From Psychrobacter sp. (GTDB lineage: Bacteria; Pseudomonadota; Gammaproteobacteria; Pseudomonadales; Moraxellaceae): DNA of 10,012 bases. The stretch is from contig NZ_JAKDJE010000094.1 in assembly GCF_030454045.1 (NCBI RefSeq), forward strand, positions 1 through 10,012, written 5' to 3'. This document shows positions 1-5,900 of the stretch, piece after piece. The notes under the pieces were generated by a model, which saw nothing but the letters and a program-made list of their open reading frames with translations, was not told the origin of the DNA and searched no databases. Each line of letters begins with the position of its first letter. Position 1 is the stretch's first letter. Both the position numbers and the translations under genes were made by a program.

Positions 1-33
1 TGTTTTATGATGTTTGCCCTAACCATAACAATT

Positions 34-441
34 TTATTTTGAGCTGACTATACTTTCACATAGATTTTTCGATTTTTCAAAATCACTTGTTGATTTTTTT
101 ATCTGATAATTAGCTAACTTCCCCATCGCAGCACCTGCCCCTCCTAAAGGTATAGTTATTCCCATAACGGATTTGCTAACTGGCACTGACCTTCTATCAC
201 CTAAATCCGTTCTATCATTTTTTCCACTTCCAAAATCAATATATGGGTCTACATCATAGACTAAATGCTTCAAACCATCATCTCTTGGAGCATAATAATT
301 GTAAGTACCTACATTAGTAGGATCTCTAACAATACGACTATAATCATCCTTAGATAAATTACCATCTAAAGTATCAACAATCACTTCAAACTGTCCATTT
401 TTATGAACAAACTTTTTATACCTGTATTGACCATTTGACAT
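34..441 (-). CDS. Orphan C-terminal toxin-like fragment (hypothetical protein)
   Basis: A 135-codon frame from an ATG at 441 to TAA at 34. It has no signal peptide and no clear membrane segment; a small Gly/Ala-rich stretch (ITIPLGGAGAAMG) lies near residue 100. The motif NVGTYNYY, followed by HLVYDVDPYIDFGSG, resembles conserved segments I associate with C-terminal modules of polymorphic toxins, but I cannot name the family. The frame stays open upstream of the ATG through ...NSNGVPEK into the left end of the insertion sequence (stop at 496-498), and no Shine-Dalgarno sequence precedes the ATG. The piece is therefore probably the 3' end of a longer gene whose 5' part is lost, not a complete gene. 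Its orientation matches the toxin-like operon further right, so it may be a displaced tail from a related gene. The reading frame is credible; the function is inferred weakly. Confidence 0.55.
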   Translation of the reverse strand: MSNGQYRYKKFVHKNGQFEVIVDTLDGNLSKDDYSRIVRDPTNVGTYNYYAPRDDGLKHLVYDVDPYIDFGSGKNDRTDLGDRRSVPVSKSVMGITIPLGGAGAAMGKLANYQIKKSTSDFEKSKNLCESIVSSK

Positions 442-483
442 TTTTTCTGGAACGCCATTGGAATTAAAATTATGGAAAATATT

Positions 484-509
484 TGTAACTATCCCCTAAA
501 ATAACACAG
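484..509 (+). repeat. Left terminal inverted repeat of the IS3-family element
   Basis: Starts TGTAACTATCCCC and ends TAACACAG. It aligns with the reverse complement of 1647-1671 with one single-base gap and mismatches mainly in the central A/T block. It sits 45 bases upstream of the orfA start. Confidence 0.7.
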
Positions 510-540
510 CTCAAACGTAGAATTTCTTATAAAATATCCA

Positions 541-547
541 TAAGGAG
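541..547 (+). promoter_or_regulatory. Ribosome binding site of orfA
   Basis: TAAGGAG with seven bases before the ATG at 555, a near-ideal Shine-Dalgarno spacing that fixes the orfA start. A TATAAAAT box at 528-535 could be the -10 of the transposase promoter, but no convincing -35 is visible at the right distance. Confidence 0.7.
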
Positions 548-554
548 TTTTAAT

Positions 555-815
555 ATGAGCAAACGAATGACTGAGACCCAAATCGTATCGATATTAAAAG
601 AAGCAGAAGCTGGGATACCTGCTAAAGAGCTGTGTCGTAAATACGGGGTAGCTAGCTCGACATTTTACCAATGGAAGTCTAAATACGGCGGTATGGAAGC
701 CTCTGATGTCAAACGATTAAAAGAGCTTGAAGAAGAAAACCGTAGGCTTAAACAGATGTATGCTGATTTAAGCCTTAAAGCGCAAATGCAGGAAGATATC
801 ATAAAAAAGCTATAG
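555..815 (+). CDS. IS3-family transposase OrfA
   Basis: An 86-residue DNA-binding subunit of the IS3 transposase. Residues about 6-47 form a helix-turn-helix of the transposase_8 type (TETQIVSILKEAEAG ... LCRKYGVASSTFYQW). Residues about 55-86 form a leucine-zipper-like coiled coil (LKELEEENRRLKQM) used for multimerisation in this family. The ATG is supported by TAAGGAG seven bases upstream. Just before the stop codon the message contains AAAAAAG (803-809), the classical -1 slippery heptamer, so ribosomes can continue into orfB and make the fused OrfAB transposase of 358 residues. OrfA alone is usually a regulator of transposition and binds the terminal repeats. It is full length and undamaged. 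Confidence 0.93.
   Translation: MSKRMTETQIVSILKEAEAGIPAKELCRKYGVASSTFYQWKSKYGGMEASDVKRLKELEEENRRLKQMYADLSLKAQMQEDIIKKL
803..809 (+). other. Programmed -1 frameshift site (AAAAAAG)
   Basis: The heptamer A AAA AAG lies in the orfA frame, six bases before the end of the orfA stop codon. A slip of -1 enters the frame of orfB, and the junction reads ...EDIIKK-AIAPALERKVW.... This is the standard way IS3 elements make OrfAB. I did not identify a specific downstream stimulatory hairpin with confidence. Confidence 0.8.
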
Positions 816-850
816 CGCCTGCCCTTGAGCGCAAAGTCTGGGCGCAAGAA

Positions 851-1630
851 TTGCAGGCGCAGTATGGTGTTAGTATTGCATCGAGCTGTCAGGTGGTCTG
901 TATGAGTCGAACCGCTTACTACTATAAACCTAAACTATCTGATGATAGTGAGATTATTGATGTCTTAAATGAGCTAACAGATAAGCACAATCGTTGGGGC
1001 TTCCCTAAGTGTTTTAAGCGTATACGCAAGCTTGGCTATTCATGGAATCATAAGCGAGTACACCGTGTTTATACAGCGTTAAACTTAAACCTACGCCGTA
1101 AGTCTAAAAGACGGCTACCAACACGTAACCCCCAGCCGCTAAGTGTGCCAGACGCATTGGGTCATACTTGGTCTATGGACTTTATGAGCGATAAGCTGCA
1201 TAACAATATTCGCTTTCGAACCTTTAATGTGATTGATGATTACAACCGTGAAGTATTAGGCATTGATATTGGTATCAGCATTCCATCACTCCGAGTAATT
1301 CGCTACCTCGACCAGTTAGCCGAGTGGCATGGCTATCCTAAGCAGATCCGTGTGGATAACGGCAGTGAGTTTACATCCAGCATATTTACTGACTGGGCAT
1401 CGGCTCATGGTATCTATATTGACTATATCGAGCCTGGCTGTCCTTATCAGAATGCTTATATTGAACGATTTAATCGTAGTTATCGCAATGAGGTTTTAGA
1501 CTGTTATCTTTTTAACAATTTAAACGAGGTTAGTAAGCTGACTGAGGAATGGATCACGGTTTATAACACTGAAAGACCCCATGATTCACTTAATGATATG
1601 ACACCTGCCGAGTACAGGCAGGTGGCTTAA
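851..1630 (+). CDS. IS3-family transposase OrfB (DDE catalytic part)
   Basis: The catalytic part of the transposase, 259 residues if counted from TTG at 851. Real translation most likely enters from orfA by the -1 frameshift at 803-809, because the frame is open from there and the TTG has no good ribosome binding site. Residues about 34-85 are an HTH_21-type region (ending VHRVYTALNLNLRRKSKRR). Residues about 100-220 are the rve integrase core. The catalytic triad is visible: D110 in WSMDF, D169 in RVDNGSEF and E205 in YIERFN, with exactly 35 residues between the second D and E, the DD(35)E spacing of the IS3 family. The C-terminus has the usual YNTERPHDSLNDMTPAEY signature. No stops or deletions are seen, so the element may still be active. 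Confidence 0.93.
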   Translation: MQAQYGVSIASSCQVVCMSRTAYYYKPKLSDDSEIIDVLNELTDKHNRWGFPKCFKRIRKLGYSWNHKRVHRVYTALNLNLRRKSKRRLPTRNPQPLSVPDALGHTWSMDFMSDKLHNNIRFRTFNVIDDYNREVLGIDIGISIPSLRVIRYLDQLAEWHGYPKQIRVDNGSEFTSSIFTDWASAHGIYIDYIEPGCPYQNAYIERFNRSYRNEVLDCYLFNNLNEVSKLTEEWITVYNTERPHDSLNDMTPAEYRQVA

Positions 1631-1646
1631 TTATTCTACGATGATA

Positions 1647-1671
1647 TTGTGTTAAGAATGGGGTATTTACA
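1647..1671 (-). repeat. Right terminal inverted repeat of the IS3-family element
   Basis: Read inward on the minus strand from 1671 it begins TGTAAATACCCC and ends TTAACACAA, matching the left repeat at 484-509. It starts 16 bases after the orfB stop codon. Confidence 0.7.
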
Positions 1672-1720
1672 AAAGCACCCAGCCCTTATAAAGAAAGGGA
1701 TTAAGAGTAAATACAGACAC

Positions 1721-1751
1721 AAAAAAACCCCAAACAATCTAATGTTTGAGG
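1721..1751 (-). terminator. Rho-independent terminator of the former tRNA-Asp transcript
   Basis: Minus-strand stem of nine positions with one mismatch (1743-1751 against 1728-1736, inner part CAAACA/TGTTTG), a six-base loop, then seven consecutive U (1721-1727 read as A on the plus strand). It lies about 30 bases after the CCA end of the tRNA-Asp fragment, where a tRNA terminator is expected. It may also shield against minus-strand read-through into the IS. Confidence 0.75.
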
Positions 1752-1782
1752 CGAAACTTGTATAAAACTTAAGTTTTAAATA

Positions 1783-1829
1783 TGGCGCAGCGGACGGGAC
1801 TCGAACCCGCGACCCCCGGCGTGACAGGC
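1783..1829 (-). tRNA. tRNA-Asp 3' fragment (partial; probable attachment site)
   Basis: The minus strand reads GCCTGTCACGCC, the anticodon arm with anticodon GTC, then a variable loop, a T arm with GGGTTCGAGTCCC, a 3' acceptor strand CCGCTGCG and an encoded CCA. This matches the 3' half of bacterial tRNA-Asp(GTC). No D arm or 5' acceptor strand (expected GCAGCGG) exists upstream: identity stops at 1829 and unrelated AT-rich sequence follows. The fragment cannot give a functional tRNA. A 3' piece running from the anticodon loop to CCA and followed by the natural terminator is the typical remnant at the distal end of an element integrated by a tyrosine recombinase into tRNA-Asp. Under that reading the integrated DNA lies to the right of 1830, with the restored tRNA outside the window. 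No integrase gene is visible here. Confidence 0.8.
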
Positions 1830-1977
1830 TAGACCCACCATATTTCATTAAATTACTTTAATCTATGTCAACCTGTAAAGACTTATGTAGCAAGGGCTAT
1901 AGAGATTATTATGTTAAGACGTTTAGCATACTTTAATACATTTTATACTGATTAATAAGCTTGTTTTGGTCACCTAA

Positions 1978-2071
1978 TAAGTATAAATATTATACTTACA
2001 TCAAGGTAAATTAAGTATAGTATTTATACTTATATTTAAGAGTTTTTCTCAATACTCTATCCTTGATGTAA
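1978..2071. repeat. Cluster of AT-rich palindromes (TAAGTATA half-sites)
   Basis: Two short palindromes lie side by side. TAAGTATAA-ATA-TTATACTTA occupies 1978-1998 (nine-base perfect arms), and TAAGTATA-GTATT-TATACTTA occupies 2012-2032 (eight-base perfect arms). A wider inverted repeat overlaps and encloses the second: TTACATCAAGG at 1996-2006 against CCTTGATGTAA at 2061-2071, eleven-base perfect arms. Repeated, evenly built half-sites like these look like operators for a dimeric regulator or a cruciform-forming site. There is no U tract suited to a terminator on either strand. Function unknown. Confidence 0.5.
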
Positions 2072-2147
2072 TTATCCAATGCCACTTTTTACCAAAAGGG
2101 TTTCCATTTTCGTAACTCATAAAAACCATGAACGGTGATTTTTCCAT
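2049..2147 (-). CDS. Possible small ORF of 32 codons
   Basis: An ATG at 2147 opens a 32-codon frame ending in TGA at 2049. A good Shine-Dalgarno GGAG lies eight bases upstream. The predicted peptide has a central ENGNPFGKKWHW segment, is rich in aromatic residues, and has no signal peptide. It begins where recognisable similarity of the neighbouring pseudogene to the transglutaminase-like gene ends, and in another frame. It could be a true small gene, a remnant of the cargo tail of the decayed copy, or chance. The right arm of the 11-base inverted repeat (2061-2071) lies inside it. I do not recognise the peptide. Confidence 0.2.
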   Translation of the reverse strand: MEKSPFMVFMSYENGNPFGKKWHWIITSRIEY

Positions 2148-2149
2148 CT

Positions 2150-2450
2150 ACTTATCTCCACTTTGACATGGAACTTTATGTAAATATGGATACTCACCTT
2201 TACAGCAAATGTAAGATCATAGCGATGCTCAGGTGTTAAGTTAGTTAAGACTATATTAGGTCAAATAGGGATATTGGAGATACCTACTCGCTTTTTTACA
2301 GTGATATCTTAAGCGTCATTGACTGCATGATAACTTTATACACTAGCTTTGCAGATAGCGCTTGTTAGGCCATCTAAAGCAGTTCAACTTTCAGTTGGTT
2401 GAAACCGTTCTATTTTCTTTAGTCGTCTTTAACGCTTTAAGACTCAAAGT
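2150..2450 (-). pseudogene. Decayed partial copy of the transglutaminase-like toxin carrier gene
   Basis: On the minus strand this stretch aligns with the intact gene at roughly 3830-4150, corresponding to residues about 723-830. One frame reads YHAVND-A-stop-DITV, then GI.N.P, then TNLTPEHRYDLTFAVK, against YYAVNDTQDIIV and TNLTPEYRYGLPLAVK in the intact protein. Upstream, SLKALKTTKE and IERFQPTES in two different frames match the coiled-coil segment STLEAAKE and LEKFEQTEN. Several in-frame stops, at least one frameshift, and a deletion of about 15 bases near 2358 mark it as dead. It is flanked by the immunity-like gene and the small ORF. This is the eroded remains of a second, paralogous gene downstream of the intact one, as seen for orphan modules in polymorphic toxin loci. 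Confidence 0.8.
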
Positions 2451-2456
2451 GAATAT

Positions 2457-2490
2457 GTAGTTAAACCCTGGTACTTGGAAATTTAACTAC
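2457..2490. repeat. Perfect 9-base inverted repeat (hairpin) downstream of the immunity-like gene
   Basis: GTAGTTAAA at 2457-2465 pairs with TTTAACTAC at 2482-2490 across a 16-base spacer. It lies about 43 bases beyond the stop codon of the membrane protein gene. No U tract follows on the minus strand, so a classical terminator is not supported. It may protect the 3' end of the operon transcript or bind a regulator. Confidence 0.35.
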
Positions 2491-2532
2491 TGTAATACTA
2501 ATTCCAAAAGTAAGGTGCTAGTTAGCCCGTGC

Positions 2533-2994
2533 CTAAAATATACTCAGTTTTAAACCTGAGAATACCATACATGAAACACCAAATATTAATCCTAAATAAT
2601 ATCTAAGGTCATGATTAAAAGGCATTATCATTGACATTCTAGGAAACAACTTAAAAACATAAACTTTACGCTTGTTTATACACTTTAGTAAACTTTTATT
2701 AGCACTATCATAACTAAGCTTCATTACAGAATTTGTAGAGTTAAGTAAGGTACTCCTATAATTTTTAGACAATACCTCATATTCATAAGTAATATTTATA
2801 GAGTGCCACTGACCTAAATAAAACTCTCTTCCAAAAGCGGATATATTGTATGAAACTATATTACAATTGATTCTTTCTCCAAATAGAAAAACAAATACAT
2901 CTAATAGTAAAGCTCCCACTATAATAGCCGTAACAATTAAAGAAAATAAAAACATGCTATACAAAAGAAATATTTCGTACATAATTTGAGTCAC
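2533..2994 (-). CDS. Putative membrane immunity protein (DUF3592-like architecture)
   Basis: A 153-residue protein. Residues about 5-36 are strongly hydrophobic (LIVTAIIVGALLLDVFVFLF), residues about 40-125 form a polar, beta-rich domain (GQWHSINITYEYEVL, then VYVFKLFPRMSMIMP), and residues about 132-152 are a second membrane segment. Two flanking helices around a small beta domain, with a late VYV-x3-P motif, recall DUF3592-type proteins; this is a resemblance only. The start is a GTG at 2994, inside the upstream gene, giving a 38-base overlap. ATGs at 2982 and 2955 are alternatives, the last lying one base after the upstream stop, and none has a clear Shine-Dalgarno site, so translational coupling is likely. 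Low G+C and the overlap with the variable toxin tail suggest they moved together. A membrane location would suit protection against a pore-forming toxin. The immunity role is inferred. Confidence 0.7.
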   Translation of the reverse strand: MTQIMYEIFLLYSMFLFSLIVTAIIVGALLLDVFVFLFGERINCNIVSYNISAFGREFYLGQWHSINITYEYEVLSKNYRSTLLNSTNSVMKLSYDSANKSLLKCINKRKVYVFKLFPRMSMIMPFNHDLRYYLGLIFGVSCMVFSGLKLSIF

Positions 2995-5900
2995 TATAAT
3001 CTATTTTAAATTTCATTTTTCTGGAGTTATTCCTATACGCAAAGAAATTGCTATTGATATAGGAAGCTAAATAGCTGATAGCTACTGTTGCAAGCATCAA
3101 GAGAGCAAAACCTAAGAAGCCAGTCGCGAGCAATGGTACTAAGGCTGATATAGCTCCAAATGATAAGGTATTGATAACTATTTGACCAACTTTGCTACTG
3201 AGTGATAGGTCGGAATCTGCAGCTACTATTATATTAGCAACAACCGCTCCTAGAACACCAGCTCGTGCTGACCATCTACCTAATTTACTTTTTTGTTTTA
3301 AAGTTTCACTGATATACCACTTTGATTTCACAGTTCCATCAATATTTGTAAAGAAATCTGATGTTGATAATAATAATGTAGAAATGAATAAAAGACCGTT
3401 TCTTAAATCATCTACATCAGTAAACCCTCCATCAAGTCCACCACCGATCATATACGCTCCAGCACCTGATTCTGGATCTAAGATGGTATAGCCCGTACCT
3501 GACCAACCATTCAGTGTGATCTGGGTATCATGCACGGTGACTATTTTACCTGCATTCACGCCGTTACGAATATCCGTCATCACCACATCGCTATGGTTCA
3601 GCTTTGGCAATATCTCAGCATAGTTGGCTTTAGTGATTGTATAAATAGTCTGACCTTGCTGAGCGGCAAGACTGAGGGCTTTTGTCGCACTGATACCATC
3701 GGCTTCTTTTTCTTGCGTTTCAGGATTATCAAATAACTGCTCAGGAACAAGATTTTCATTTAAGCTATAGCTTGGTCCTCTTGAGAGGTTATAAGCGGTC
3801 AGTTTTTCTCTGTCATTATTCACTTCCACCTTAGTATGCAGGATTTTATCGATATCCATGACCACGCCGCCCATTTTTACCGCAAGTGGTAGACCATAAC
3901 GATACTCAGGGGTTAGGTTGGTGGAAAACGTTCCATAGGTTAAGAAGGGATACTGAACGATGCCTGCTTGCTTTTGTACGATGATGTCTTGGGTATCATT
4001 GACTGCATAGTAGCTTTGTACACCTGCTTGTAAGACAGCACCAGTTAGATCGTGCTTGGTAAGTCCGTCGAGGGCTGCTTGATTTTCAGTTTGTTCAAAC
4101 TTTTCTAGCTTTTCTTTGGCAGCTTCTAACGTGCTTTTTGTATTTTCTAGCTGCTGCTGGCTTAGGCCTTGTAAGTCATAGCCAATTGCATGGTATTCGC
4201 CTGCAATGATTTCTTTATCGGTCCCGCCATTAGAGCTTCTACCAGGGCTTGTGATATTCATTTTACCGCTGATGCTGTCACCAAGCTTATAATTGCTGCC
4301 TGTGACCAGCACCTCACCATTTAGCGTGATTTCAGGCGTCATAGTGATGCTGGTTGGTAGTCTGCTAGGCAGTGTACCATTCTCATCTTTTGGCAGATAA
4401 CTAAGTAATTTATCTTCATCTGCTTGGCTTGCAGGCTTAAAGGACAGCGCTAATGGTTTACCCTGTAGCTGAACGGTAGCGATTTTAAAGTCTAAAGCAG
4501 GTGAGCTTAAACCTGCGTAGCCACCATAACGACCAACGTTTTCATACAGCACCATAGTGAAATAATGTCGTATACTGTCAGGCAGCTCTTGATAATCAGA
4601 TATTACCGTTCTGACTTGATACGGCAGTACAGGGCTTAACATCGAGCTATTGTAAGGTTTGATCGTGCTCGTACCAAGTATATCGCCTACCGTCGCGTCA
4701 CTATGGTTTTGTTCGATATAGTTTTGGACTTGCGCTTGATAGTCTTCAATCGCTTGGTTGACCGCGCCTTGATTCAGGTTTTGTACGCTACCAGTCGACT
4801 CATCAATAAGCGCACCGTCTTTGGCTTGTGCAATCAAGGCTTCAGCGTCAAATGGTACAGCCTTAGCTAGATCAATGCCTTCTGTACGCGTATAGGACTT
4901 ATAACTGGCATCCAACGGTATCCACTGGGTCTGAGTATCATTATTGGCAGCGCCGCCACTGATGGCGTTAATATTGGCTTCGACCCAGACATGTTCCATC
5001 CGTAGATGGGTCGCGACACTGCCATTAGTCAAGGCCACATTGGGCACGCCGCCTTGACCGAGCAAGTTCTGAGCCGCGCTGATGTTACTGACGCCGCCGA
5101 CCCAGTCCATTGCTTGTTTGGCTGGAATATCGACCGTACCGTAGACGTAACGTGCTGGAATATCTGAGGCGCGAAGGAGCGCAATAAGGAGGCTGGCGGT
5201 ATCAAATGAATTACCACGTTTGGTCTGCAGAGTATAGTCACTACCTTGGATACTGCCATAGGTTGGCAGATATTGAATATTATCATGTACCCATTTATAG
5301 ATTTCAGCAGGATTGTTATTTAGCTCGGCTGCTTTGTCTATGATAGCTTGCGTGATTTGGATATCGGGTGTTTGGGTCAAGTCAGCAGGTTGTACTTGAG
5401 CAGGTAAAGCATTTAGTACTGTCCAGTTACCTGCGTCTGTTTGACCTGCCAGTCCTGCGACTTTATTAAAGTCAGTATTAATAGCGGTTTGACCCAGTAG
5501 CATCTGACCAAAACGGTATTCAGTATCTCGCCATTGGTGCACCGCTGAGTAAGGCTGTCGCTCGGCATTATAATTTGCTTTACGTAGTACCGCGCTGTCC
5601 GCTTCGCTAACAATAGGCTTACGCACGTCACTATCAGGCATGCCCCAAGGTAGGTTTTCTACATCGGTTTGCTGCTGTTTGGGTTGCCATTCTTGTATTT
5701 GTGTGTTGATAGCTGATATGGCATCCAAACTTTGACTTTCCGTTGTGCTCGCACTCAACTGCTTAAATAAGCCATTCAAGGTTTGGTGGCGCGCATTTAT
5801 TTCATTAATAAGATCACGCTGATCGATAAAGTCTTGTTTATCAAAGTTGCCTTGCTGCATATGTTTGGTTTGGGCAGACAATTGAGCAATGAGGTTTTTT

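Larger units (their letters stand above)
484..1671 (+). mobile_element. IS3-family insertion sequence, apparently complete
   Basis: About 1188 bases carrying orfA and orfB in the usual overlapping IS3 arrangement. Imperfect terminal inverted repeats begin TGTAACTATCCCC on the left (484) and, read inward from 1671, TGTAAATACCCC on the right; both arms then share TAACACA after a diverged stretch. The ends have the TG...CA form normal for the family. I see no 3- or 4-base target duplication: the left flank is ...aatatt and the right flank is aaagc.... The two flanks are also of different kinds, a toxin-like coding fragment on the left and a tRNA-Asp fragment with its terminator on the right. The element probably took part in a deletion or recombination after insertion. 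The subgroup is not assigned. Confidence 0.85.

Noticed and set aside
1636..1848. 70-codon minus-strand frame across the tRNA region
   Set aside because: It runs through the tRNA-Asp fragment and its terminator; the coding potential is a by-product of those RNA sequences.
1783..1860. Complete tRNA gene
   Set aside because: The D arm and 5' acceptor strand complementary to CCGCTGC are absent upstream, so only a fragment is called.
1978..2071. CRISPR array
   Set aside because: The repeated units are 8-11-base palindrome arms without regular 25-40-base repeats and spacers.
2105..2145. Extension of the pseudogene alignment to the region equivalent to residue ~925 of the carrier
   Set aside because: Only a short similarity around ATGAACGGTGA was seen; too short to separate from chance.
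2457..2490. Rho-independent terminator of the toxin/immunity operon
   Set aside because: The stem is good but no U tract follows on the minus strand and the loop is long (16 bases).
3192..3491. 99-codon plus-strand frame opposite the toxin tail
   Set aside because: Antisense to a well-supported gene, no ribosome binding site, no recognisable protein features.
5029..5631. Minus-strand frames of 72-85 codons within the carrier gene
   Set aside because: They overlap the conserved transglutaminase-like coding region in another frame.
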